A stretch of 64,000 nucleotides of DNA from Muriicola sp. Z0-33 (GTDB lineage: Bacteria > Bacteroidota > Bacteroidia > Flavobacteriales > Flavobacteriaceae): positions 1 through 64,000 of the forward strand of contig NZ_JAFMPW010000012.1 in assembly GCF_026126425.1 (NCBI RefSeq), written 5' to 3'. The translations under genes and the position numbers were made by a program. The notes beneath the pieces are model-generated. The model made no database searches and had not been told where the DNA came from. It saw only the letters and a program-made list of their open reading frames with translations. Shown piece after piece: positions 1 through 6,770 of this stretch (positions are counted from its first letter, which is position 1; every line of letters starts with the position of its first letter).

Positions 1-67
1 CTCCTGTAAAACCTAGAGTACCTAAAGATATTTGCGCAAGAGTATTTAGTAAATCAGAATATTCCAT
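1..67 (-). CDS. Start of a hypothetical protein (partial, runs off the left edge)
   Basis: An ATG at 65-67 on the minus strand opens a frame of 22 codons with no stop before the window edge. It begins MEYSDLLNTLAQISLG, an amphipathic to hydrophobic start like those of small flavobacterial membrane proteins. The start lies 26 bases after the proposed cassette boundary at 93/94, the same arrangement as for the lipoprotein gene at 160-708, and this supports it as a real gene. The function cannot be told from so few residues. Confidence 0.5.
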   Translation of the reverse strand, partial: MEYSDLLNTLAQISLGTLGFTG

Positions 68-88
68 TACATAATTTAGTTTATGACC

Positions 89-146
89 TACAACGTCTCG
101 TGTATGGTGCGTATCCCGAAGGGTATGCACTATACACATTGTTGTA
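89..146 (-). repeat. attC-like imperfect hairpin between two cassette genes
   Basis: Read on the minus strand, the outer boxes are TACAAC and GTTGTA (perfect complements). Next come unpaired spacers of 3 and 5 bases (AAT and GAGAC). Then inner arms of 17 bases, GTGTATAGTGCATACCC against GTGTATGGTGCGTATCC, match at 14 of 17 when one is reverse-complemented. A TTCG loop closes the hairpin. Short outer boxes ending in AAC and beginning with GTT, an asymmetric unpaired spacer and a longer inner stem are the anatomy of integron attC sites. The outer boxes depart from the RYYYAAC/GTTRRRY consensus apart from the AAC/GTT core. The hairpin could also end transcription, but there is no T-run after it. 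Confidence 0.55.
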
Positions 147-731
147 CCACGTATTTTTTTCAGTCATTTACTTGAACTAACTTTCCTTCTGGCATACTCA
201 TATCTCGATGTCCGCCAATTACAAGCCACTTGCCATTTTGCTTTACCATAAAATCACTCCATCTTAAAGTCCCTCTAAAGGTATTTCCCTTTGTTGGTCC
301 ATCAGGCATATCCTCACCATAATAAGTGAATGTTTCAGTATGTGTATAGTGTGCAATAGCTGATTTACCACCATCTAGTATTTCAATTTCTATGGGGGTA
401 ACCTCCATTTCTAAACACTCTTCTTCCGCCTTCATAATTTCCCAAAATTTGGCCATTCCTTCCTTTGTTGTCAATTCATTTTTTCTTGACTCCCATTTCT
501 TCCAATCGGGATGGTGATAAGCCATATAAGTTTCAAAATCATTGTCCTTCCACGATTTAAATCTACCTTCAATTGCATCCCATACCTCTTTTTCAAGCTG
601 TTCTTGACTTAACTCTTGGCTGTTGGTGGTATCTGATGTCTTTTCGGTTTCATTGCATGAATACAATAAAACAATCGGAATAATGATAAAGGAAAATAAA
701 TATCTCATGTTTCTATTTTTATGTGGTACAA
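94..731 (-). mobile_element. Putative single-gene integron-like cassette
   Basis: The segment begins after the G of GTTGTACCAC (complement of 723-732) and ends at the G of GTTGTA (complement of 89-94). If excised as a circle, its own head (TTGTACCAC) would join the G of its tail, making an R' box that pairs with the tail box GTGGTACAAC over 10 of 10 bases, and 12 of 13 when extended. In the linear array the neighbour's head (TTGTAGGTC) pairs over only 6. Such cassette-specific pairing is what integron cassettes show. The segment holds one gene, and its ATG is 23 bases from the proposed boundary. A small element with terminal inverted repeats is the alternative reading. Confidence 0.45.
160..708 (-). 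CDS. Lipoprotein with an NTF2-like (SnoaL/DUF4440) domain
   Basis: This 182-residue protein has a signal peptide of about 17 residues ending in a lipobox (LLYSC, Cys18), so it should be a lipid-anchored periplasmic or surface protein. A short Ser/Thr/Glu-rich linker follows. Residues of about 40-175 have the NTF2-like pattern: an N-terminal helix region with WDAIEGRFKSWKDND, an HYTHTETFTYYG strand and an ending strand KQNGKWLVIGGHRDMS. This fold is used by many small enzymes and binding proteins, so the substrate cannot be named. The gene lies alone between attC-like repeats, with no promoter of its own that I can see. It is probably cassette cargo. Confidence 0.8.
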   Translation of the reverse strand: MRYLFSFIIIPIVLLYSCNETEKTSDTTNSQELSQEQLEKEVWDAIEGRFKSWKDNDFETYMAYHHPDWKKWESRKNELTTKEGMAKFWEIMKAEEECLEMEVTPIEIEILDGGKSAIAHYTHTETFTYYGEDMPDGPTKGNTFRGTLRWSDFMVKQNGKWLVIGGHRDMSMPEGKLVQVND

Positions 732-799
732 CGGTATTGTATATAAAAAGTGCGTCTTTTTAACGCACAATATTTTCAGTCGTGACTGATTGTTAAAAA
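727..799 (-). repeat. Second attC-like or attI-like site, upstream of the cassette gene
   Basis: On the minus strand the site opens with TTTTTAAC then AAT (compare CAAC then AAT in the site at 89-146) and ends in GTTGTACC (compare GTTGTAGG). Inside are two small hairpins: CAGTC/GACTG at 777-788 and GTGCGT/ACGCAC at 750-768. The outer boxes do not pair well with each other, unlike the first site. It may be the end of a preceding cassette, or the recombination site nearest the recombinase, which need not be palindromic. Confidence 0.35.
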
Positions 800-840
800 T
801 AGGGGAGATCTCAAAGGTAGCGAAATTTGACGCATTTTTT

Positions 841-1110
841 ATATGCTTTGTTACCCAATGGGGCGTTGCGATACCCTCGGGTTGAGGTATTGCCAACCCA
901 GGCTGCCCCCACACAAACACGAGCCCCATCCCACCAGGTAAGGGAAGATGACCGCTGGCACCTGACAATAAGAACGGTTGACGAGCTCACAGCAATGACC
1001 AAACTCCCATAAACGGAATTTTCCGAGTAGTGATATTTTTCAGATAGCAATTATTGGATGGATTAGTTCGGAACAGAAAACGCCCTCGTGGGTAACTTGT
1101 TATATGCGCA
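841..1110. other. GC-rich block framed by imperfect inverted repeats, next to the recombinase
   Basis: This covers most of the gap 709-1129. The ends are ATATGCTTTGTTACCCAA (841) and the complement-matching GGGTAACTTGTTATAT (about 1089-1104): GTTACCCA pairs with TGGGTAAC, and the adjoining GGGGCG with CGCCCT in part. About 13 of 16 bases pair in the inner arms, and the ATAT ends pair across a 5-base mismatch. The interior is plainly richer in G+C than the neighbouring genes and holds a small hairpin around 870-886. Short frames of 61-87 codons cross it on both strands, but none has a recognisable start, domain or codon pattern. It may be the array's leader or primary attachment region, or a structured RNA. 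Confidence 0.35.
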
Positions 1111-1129
1111 CTAAAATAGCACTTATCCC

Positions 1130-2278
1130 TTAGAAGTTTTGGGATAAGCGGATGTTTTTATTCTCTTTTTGGTTTTGTGTTATATCTTTTAAAACAAGGT
1201 CTAATGGGCTTTCTATTTGCAAAAGGTCTTTCTTACACACATGCGTATAGATCATAGTGGTTTCTGGTTTGGCATGACCAAGCAATTCTTGTATATAGCG
1301 TAAATCTATCCCCCGTTCCATCAAATGCGTGGCATAAGAATGCCTCAAAGTATGAGGTGTTACTTTTTTAGTGATTTTAGCTTGTCTGCAACTGCGTTTT
1401 AAGAAGGCTCTGATGCTGCTTGCACTATAGTTCTGCCCCTTTGCACCCTCTACAAAATACTTCTGTGGCCTGTAGCTGATTAAATAATTTTGTAAAAGTG
1501 GTATAAAACTTTTGGCCATAACCACATTTCTATCTTTCCTCCCTTTTGCATTTCTTATCAACACCTGGCCCCTGTCTACATCTATATGTCCTAGTTCTAA
1601 TTGCAACAACTCCCCTATACGCAAACCACAGGAGTACATTAATGCAAGAACTGCACGGTGCTTTAGATTAGTAGTACTTCTTAGCAGGTCTATTATTTGT
1701 TGGGCACTAAGTACCTCGGGCAACTTTTTACTCTTTTTAGGGCGTGTTAGTTCATCGCCATTTATACTACACATAGGATAAAAAACCGCCAAATGTTTTA
1801 AGGAACTTATCAATTGCCGGTGTGTACTGATAGCAATTCTTTTGGTCTTTACAGTATATTGCACAAATAAACGTACCTCATAGTTTGTCACTACATCAAG
1901 GGGTTTCGGATGAATAAATTTTAAAAACTGCCAAACAAATCCCCCATAAACACTTATGGTGCTATGGCTATAACGTTTACCTCCCAGATAATCTCTGTAG
2001 GAAGTATTTAATAGAAGAGCGTCTTTTGAAGGGAATGCTAATTCTTGTTTTGACGTAAACTCCTCTTTAAAAGCCACATCATACCCCTCTTTTTTTAGAT
2101 AAGCACTTAAGGCGACCTCAGAATGGCTTGAAAATGCAATATAAAATGCCCGATGTGTTCGGCTCCACTTAACACCAGGATATTTTTTTATGTACTCCTT
2201 TAGCTTATATGAATAATCAAAAACAATTTTGAGCTGCTCGGTCTTCCTGTGCTGAAATCGTTCAAAAGAAATAGTCAT
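1130..2278 (-). CDS. Tyrosine recombinase / integrase, probably acting on the adjacent cassette array
   Basis: This is a 382-residue site-specific recombinase. Residues of about 1-70 are the small N-terminal domain often seen in flavobacterial integrases (GVKWSRTHRAFYI). A core-binding domain follows at about 85-175, and the catalytic domain at about 190-365. All catalytic residues are present: Arg220 in CGLRIGEL, Lys245 in NAKGRKDR, His309 and Arg312 in HTLRH, His335 in LLGHAK and the nucleophile Tyr344 in TMIYTHV. The tail IESPLD resembles the RSPLD tail of integron integrases, but the stretch before HTLRH is about 30 residues shorter than in IntI and lacks its extra helix region. The longer frame begins at a TTG at 2284; the ATG at 2278 is the better start. 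It is co-directional with the genes at 1-708. Confidence 0.9.
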   Translation of the reverse strand: MTISFERFQHRKTEQLKIVFDYSYKLKEYIKKYPGVKWSRTHRAFYIAFSSHSEVALSAYLKKEGYDVAFKEEFTSKQELAFPSKDALLLNTSYRDYLGGKRYSHSTISVYGGFVWQFLKFIHPKPLDVVTNYEVRLFVQYTVKTKRIAISTHRQLISSLKHLAVFYPMCSINGDELTRPKKSKKLPEVLSAQQIIDLLRSTTNLKHRAVLALMYSCGLRIGELLQLELGHIDVDRGQVLIRNAKGRKDRNVVMAKSFIPLLQNYLISYRPQKYFVEGAKGQNYSASSIRAFLKRSCRQAKITKKVTPHTLRHSYATHLMERGIDLRYIQELLGHAKPETTMIYTHVCKKDLLQIESPLDLVLKDITQNQKENKNIRLSQNF

Positions 2279-2334
2279 GGTCAAAAGAATTAACCAGACA
2301 AAATAGGGCGGTCCACTGCAATGAATCTGCAGTA

Positions 2335-2406
2335 TTGATACTGTTTACTGCTCACTGTTTACTGCTAACTGATTATTGTTTATTGCTAATTGCTTATTGA
2401 TTATTG
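2335..2406. repeat. Degenerate 7-bp tandem repeat array
   Basis: About ten imperfect copies of a 7-base unit (such as TGTTTAC, TGCTAAC, TGATTAT and TGTTTAT) fill the space between the recombinase and guaB. The array runs right up to the guaB stop codon, whose TAA belongs to the first unit on that strand. The same unit family recurs at 8234-8286, 8322-8487 and 28097-28277. Confidence 0.8.
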
Positions 2407-3879
2407 TTAGCGGCTATAATTCGGAGATTCCTTGGTAATGGTAACATCGTGAGGGTGGCTCTCATTAATGCCACTTGCAGTGATTTTTACAAAGCGTCCG
2501 CCCTCCTGAAGGCTTGCAATATCCTTGGCCCCACAATAGCCCATCCCGGCACGCAGGCCTCCAACAAATTGGTGGATGCTTTCATAGAGTTCGCCCTTAT
2601 AAGGTACCCGGCCCACTATCCCTTCAGGGACCAGTTTTTTAATGTCGTCTTCAACATCCTGAAAATAGCGGTCTTTACTCCCCTCTTTCATGGCCTCTAC
2701 AGAGCCCATTCCGCGGTACGACTTAAACTTTCTGCCTTCGTAAATAATGGTTTCACCCGGAGATTCTTTGGTCCCTGCAAGCAAAGACCCCAGCATTACT
2801 GTATCTGCCCCGGCAGCTATGGCTTTTGGGATATCACCTGTATAACGGATCCCGCCATCTGCAATTACCGGAACCCCACTGCCTTTAATGGCCGCAGCAA
2901 CTTCTAGCACGGCAGAAAACTGCGGAAACCCTACCCCGGCTACTACCCGGGTGGTACAGATAGAGCCTGGCCCTATACCTACTTTTACGGCATCAGCACC
3001 CGCATCTACAAGGTATTTGGCCGCTTCGCCAGTGGCAATATTACCTACTATTACCTCTAGCTCAGGAAACTTCTTTTTTACTTCTTTTAAAACAGCTACC
3101 ACACCCTTGGTGTGCCCATGAGCAGTATCTATTACTATGGCATCTACTCCTGCCGTAACCAATGCCGAGGCCCTGTCTATTGCATCTGGGGTAACCCCTA
3201 TTGCCGCTGCCACTCTAAGGCGGCCGTAGGTATCTTTACTAGCAATTGGTTTTTGGGTAAGCTTGGTAATATCTCTAAAAGTGATCAGGCCAACCAGCAC
3301 ATTGTCTTTGTTGACCACCGGTAATTTTTCGATTTTATTTTCCTGTAGAATGTCTTCGGCCTCCCCAAGTGAAGTGCCCTCTGCTACAGTTACCAGGTTA
3401 GCAGAGGTCATCACCTCCGCAATGGGCCGTTCATTATTCTTCTCGAACCTCAGGTCCCTGTTGGTTACTATGCCCAGTAATTTCTGCTGGTCATCAACAA
3501 TAGGAATTCCTCCTATGCTAAATTCCTTCATATTGGCCTTGGCATCCCTTACTACTGAATCTAATGGCAGGGTTACCGGATCTATGATCATCCCGCTTTC
3601 TGCCCTTTTTACCTTACGCACCTTCATAGCCTGGCCCTCTATGCTCATATTTTTATGCAAGACCCCTATACCCCCTTCCTGGGCCATGGCAATGGCCATC
3701 TGAGATTCTGTCACCGTATCCATAGCCGCTGAAACAATGGGTACATTGATGGTAATATTGCGTGTAAATTTTGTTGCTATTCGAACTTCTCTGGGTAGTA
3801 CTTCGGAGAAGGCCGGCACAAGGAGTACGTCATCATAAGTGAGACCTTCTCCCAGAATTTTGTTTAGGTGGGCTTCCAT
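2407..3879 (-). CDS. guaB: Inosine-5'-monophosphate dehydrogenase
   Basis: The enzyme oxidises IMP to XMP with NAD+, the first committed step of GTP synthesis in the cytoplasm. At 490 residues it has the usual bacterial length. The TIM barrel ([19 protein letters not shown] near the N-terminus) is interrupted by two CBS domains at about 98-155 and 158-212. The catalytic loop [10 protein letters not shown] carries the nucleophile Cys308. The NAD-site segment IDTAHGHT and the flap-side segment [10 protein letters not shown] are also present. It is a stand-alone gene. Its own promoter and a perfect palindrome lie just before the ATG (see 3880-3910). Confidence 0.98.
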   Translation of the reverse strand: MEAHLNKILGEGLTYDDVLLVPAFSEVLPREVRIATKFTRNITINVPIVSAAMDTVTESQMAIAMAQEGGIGVLHKNMSIEGQAMKVRKVKRAESGMIIDPVTLPLDSVVRDAKANMKEFSIGGIPIVDDQQKLLGIVTNRDLRFEKNNERPIAEVMTSANLVTVAEGTSLGEAEDILQENKIEKLPVVNKDNVLVGLITFRDITKLTQKPIASKDTYGRLRVAAAIGVTPDAIDRASALVTAGVDAIVIDTAHGHTKGVVAVLKEVKKKFPELEVIVGNIATGEAAKYLVDAGADAVKVGIGPGSICTTRVVAGVGFPQFSAVLEVAAAIKGSGVPVIADGGIRYTGDIPKAIAAGADTVMLGSLLAGTKESPGETIIYEGRKFKSYRGMGSVEAMKEGSKDRYFQDVEDDIKKLVPEGIVGRVPYKGELYESIHQFVGGLRAGMGYCGAKDIASLQEGGRFVKITASGINESHPHDVTITKESPNYSR

Positions 3880-3910
3880 GGCAATTAAGGATTAATTGCG
3901 TGCAAATATA
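3880..3910 (-). promoter_or_regulatory. guaB promoter -7 box and a palindrome in the leader
   Basis: On the minus strand TATATTTG (3903-3910) fits the Bacteroidota -7 consensus TAnnTTTG. Transcription would start about 5-8 bases later, so the leader is only about 20 bases. Most of that leader is a perfect inverted repeat, GCAATTAA-TCC-TTAATTGC (3881-3899), ending one base before the ATG. It could be an operator over the start point or an RNA hairpin that hides the start codon. Confidence 0.55.
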
Positions 3911-3943
3911 GTACTTTTTAAGGCAAGTACGGCACGTTATACA

Positions 3944-4447
3944 TTAAGGTGTTTTAAGCGCAGATTTCTTCATCAGCTCTAACACTACCAGTAGCGTGGC
4001 AACGGCAAATGTAATGGTCATCAAAAACCCTGAAAAAATCACTACATACTTCATCCACAACATCCCCGTCCAGAGCAAATAGATGCCCCCGAATGTAAAC
4101 ACCACAGAAAAAAATGGTTCCAGTGTCAGGAACAATTTTACTTTTTTGGGCAGCTTTGTGAGCCATACCAGTATGCCTAACAGGAAAAAGATAAAAGACA
4201 TAGACAAGATGTGGGTATGGATAATGGTGAGCATTTCCCTTTCACTCTTTTTAAATTTCATTACCGCGGCCTCTTCGTCTTCCTCGTTACCCAAATAATT
4301 CTCTTCTATGCCCTGGACGTCCGTAGAACTGGTCTGACTAACAAATAATAAGCCGGTATAAAAACCAATAGAAAGTACAATAACAAAGGCCCCAATAAAC
4401 AACTTAATCCCTTTGGGGAAAGTCTGAAGCAGGCCGTCGTATTCCAT
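3944..4447 (-). CDS. Four-helix membrane protein coupled to an FMN-binding protein
   Basis: This 167-residue protein has four likely membrane helices: about 14-36 (IKLFIGAFVIVLSIGFYTGL), 77-95, 103-125 and 130-155. An acidic loop (GNEEDEEAA) and the His-containing TIIHTHILSMSFIFF lie around the second helix. The paired His residues at the start of helix 2 could bind haem, but this is inference. Its ATG overlaps the stop of the upstream FMN-binding gene (TAATG), which suggests translational coupling and a joint role, perhaps as the membrane partner that passes electrons to the flavin protein. No firm family name. Confidence 0.75.
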   Translation of the reverse strand: MEYDGLLQTFPKGIKLFIGAFVIVLSIGFYTGLLFVSQTSSTDVQGIEENYLGNEEDEEAAVMKFKKSEREMLTIIHTHILSMSFIFFLLGILVWLTKLPKKVKLFLTLEPFFSVVFTFGGIYLLWTGMLWMKYVVIFSGFLMTITFAVATLLVVLELMKKSALKTP

Positions 4448-4983
4448 TAAATTACCTTGTTTTCGTGAAGTATGCCCACGGTCTGAAGCAGCTTATCCAT
4501 AGAAATGGTCATGGACCTGACAGAAATAGTAGCCCCGCTAATAGCATCTATATTGGTTTCGTGGTCTACCCGGTCTCCCCCGGTTTTTCCAAGGAATTGT
4601 TTTAACCATCTTTTGCTGCCAATTTCTCCTCCGTATTCCTCCCTGTAGATTAAAACTTTAGAATGAATTACTTTGAGTTCCGCATCAAATATCACCAGGT
4701 AATCAAACTGTGCAGTCTTACTGGGGGCTTTGTCTACAAAGGCATAGCCCAATAACCGATCCTCTTCGGATAATCTGAAGAAATTGTCTTCATTAATTTT
4801 TGAAGGGAGCTGATTATTTAGACTAACGGGTACTGTTACAGCTTCCATTGCCACAGTGGTAGTCTCAAATACCTTGGCTATCTCCTTATTTACTTTTTTC
4901 TGAATATTCTTAGGCAATCCAAACCCAAAAAAAAGCAAACTAAGCAGTACTAAAGCGATTGATATTTGGTTTCTCTGCCGCAT
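4447..4983 (-). CDS. FMN-binding domain protein with a covalent flavin site (RnfG/NqrC-like)
   Basis: The 178-residue protein has an N-terminal membrane anchor or signal (about 7-23) and an extracytoplasmic FMN-binding domain. The motif DAISGATISVRSMT (about 146-159) matches the flavinylation signature. FMN would be bound by a phosphoester bond to Thr152, a modification known to be made by ApbE enzymes. No apbE gene is in this window. The gene is co-transcribed with the membrane protein at 3944-4447 and lies downstream of a porin. A role in electron transfer across or outside the inner membrane is likely; donor and acceptor are unknown. Confidence 0.85.
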   Translation of the reverse strand: MRQRNQISIALVLLSLLFFGFGLPKNIQKKVNKEIAKVFETTTVAMEAVTVPVSLNNQLPSKINEDNFFRLSEEDRLLGYAFVDKAPSKTAQFDYLVIFDAELKVIHSKVLIYREEYGGEIGSKRWLKQFLGKTGGDRVDHETNIDAISGATISVRSMTISMDKLLQTVGILHENKVI

Positions 4984-5413
4984 GAAGCAAATGTATTAAT
5001 TTAGATTAAATCTTAATAAGGAAAAGTTACTTTTTTTGTCATTTCCATGTCCTCGTGTTCCGATAAAAGCCTTATGGCATCAATACAAGAAAAAAGTCAA
5101 ATACAAACTACCCATTTTTATTGACGCCAAGAGACTATACAATACTAGTTGGCTCATCGAGGTTTGTTTAAAATGCTACCAAAAATATGCCTGTTGTCAA
5201 AGACTTCAATTGCGGTAAAACCTTTTTCCGAAGGCAGGGAACAAGAGCGTTAAGAATTATTGAAGCCTTGGACGCCATTGATTTTAAAGGTACGGTGTAC
5301 CTTTAAAATTATGGGCGAGATGATGCGGCAGACTCCATTAACAAAGTGCTCAAAGAATTTATTCTTTTCTTTTTTGGTGGACATTGCAAAAAAAGAAGAA
5401 TCTCGGCAACTAC
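4984..5413. other. Gap with a perfect hairpin and possible decayed coding sequence
   Basis: No convincing intact gene lies here. A perfect 13-bp palindrome with a 3-base loop (5281-5309, arms ATTTTAAAGGTAC and its complement) sits next to the 15-mer GCCGCATCATCTCGC (minus strand, about 5313-5328), which also opens the repeat cores at 8387 and 28138. A 39-codon frame at 5187-5306 (+) and a frame after it (GRDDAADSINKVLKEF) read like protein broken by a shift, so this may be a gene remnant. A second weak inverted repeat (5367-5397, T-rich/A-rich) could end the porin transcript. Confidence 0.4.
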
Positions 5414-6592
5414 CTAAAACCATACCCCTATCCCAAAATTTAGTCGGTCCTGTACATCATCCCCATCAAGAGCATTACTTCTAAACTGGTAATCTCCCTT
5501 AATTACCACTCCAGGAGCAATATGATAGGTGAGGCCTGTAGTTACATCTGTTCTGTCATAGGCCTGGTTCTCTTGAAGGGCACCTGCAGTACTGGCATGT
5601 GTATCAAACTGCTCATACCGAACAAAGGCAAACAGCTTTTGTGCATTGCCGATAGGTAAAAGATTAAAGGCTCCTTCAGCATACCAGCCCTGTAAGGCGC
5701 TTCCCAGATCTCTCCCGGTTAGGGTGTTGTACGCCTCTGTGTCCGAAAGCGATGCATGAATAAATTGTCCCCGGGCAGTAAAGCGCTGGTACGCATATCT
5801 GGCGTCCAGGCCTAACATAGCTATACCAATATTGGCACCATCTATTTCCTCTACCTCGTCTGCAGCCTGGGTGCTGCCAAAATAGGTAGAGAAGCCCAAT
5901 CGCAATCCGGGGATACCGTAATAGTCTAACTTGGTAGAGAGGGTAGGGCTGTCTATAGTAGATTTGATGGCTTTTTGCCGCCCGCCTCTAAGGCCATTAG
6001 ATCCTTTTAAAAACCCGGAAATACCTCCTTCACCATCTGCCTCAGTAGATTTAAAACCATTAAAAACATAGGCCTGGTACCCCAGAGAAATATCATTAAA
6101 CCTTCCGTTAACCCCTATCCCGATTTCTCTCCAGGTAGTAGGTACAATGGCGTTATCCATTGCGGGGCGCTCTGTTCCGTTAAAGGTGGTGGGTTCGTGA
6201 AATTCGTTAACAATCCCCATGGGAACCAGCATTAACCCACCCCTAAGGCTTACATTAGCCCCTACATTGTAATTAACAAAGGCCTGCTCTACAAAAACCT
6301 CCTCCACATGTTCAAATTCTACTTCTGTAACAAACTGTGTTTTCTCATTAAACCGATATCCAAACAACAGCACCAGGCGTTGTACATCTAGCTCCCCATT
6401 ATCTCCTTCGGGCTGGTTATATAAGATTTCCCCATAGGCGCCCACTGTAACTGCCGAGGCATAGTTACCGGACAATAAACGCTGGGCAGCATTAATTTGC
6501 TTTTGTGGGTCTAACATTATAGAATCTGTCTGGGTCTGGCTGTAGGTAAAAACAGAAAAAAGAAAGGCGAATACTAGAAATGACTTGTTCAT
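5414..6592 (-). CDS. Porin-like outer-membrane beta-barrel protein
   Basis: This 392-residue protein has a signal peptide of about 18 residues (ending in VFTYSQ) and alternating beta strands through to a terminal aromatic strand (LNFGIGVWF), as expected of an outer-membrane barrel. The conserved beginning places a short helix (DPQKQINAAQRLLSG) before the first strands (ASAVTVGAYGEILYNQ). The segment TTFNGTERPAMDNAIVPTTWREIGIG resembles a family of flavobacterial porins found near redox proteins. It stands about 430 bases upstream of the FMN-binding pair on the same strand, so it may supply a substrate to that system; the gap makes a shared operon uncertain. Confidence 0.85.
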   Translation of the reverse strand: MNKSFLVFAFLFSVFTYSQTQTDSIMLDPQKQINAAQRLLSGNYASAVTVGAYGEILYNQPEGDNGELDVQRLVLLFGYRFNEKTQFVTEVEFEHVEEVFVEQAFVNYNVGANVSLRGGLMLVPMGIVNEFHEPTTFNGTERPAMDNAIVPTTWREIGIGVNGRFNDISLGYQAYVFNGFKSTEADGEGGISGFLKGSNGLRGGRQKAIKSTIDSPTLSTKLDYYGIPGLRLGFSTYFGSTQAADEVEEIDGANIGIAMLGLDARYAYQRFTARGQFIHASLSDTEAYNTLTGRDLGSALQGWYAEGAFNLLPIGNAQKLFAFVRYEQFDTHASTAGALQENQAYDRTDVTTGLTYHIAPGVVIKGDYQFRSNALDGDDVQDRLNFGIGVWF

Positions 6593-6770
6593 AAATTGGT
6601 TGTTATGCTTATTTAGACTTAATATAAATAAATGAAGATTGAGGAGGCAAATTTAAACGCAATTTTGAATTCTGCAAAGTTTATTTAAAATAATTCTAAA
6701 TAAATATTCAGATTTAACAATTGCCTTACTTATGACCCCTTAAGTATTGTGGTCATTGCTTCAATACCCC

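Noticed and set aside
705-1050. Frames of 61-87 codons on both strands in the gap beside the recombinase
   Set aside because: They overlap each other on both strands, have no domain, signal or upstream signal, and follow the hairpin block rather than a coding pattern. I treat the region as noncoding.
1130-2278. Prophage or ICE at the left end
   Set aside because: There are no phage structural, excision or transfer genes and no tRNA target in view. The cassette array explains the neighbours better, though sequence beyond the edge could change this.
5036-5484. Plus-strand frames of 60-74 codons before and into the porin gene
   Set aside because: No domain or start context, they overlap a palindrome and the end of the porin gene, and the codon use looks random. 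At most they are remnants.
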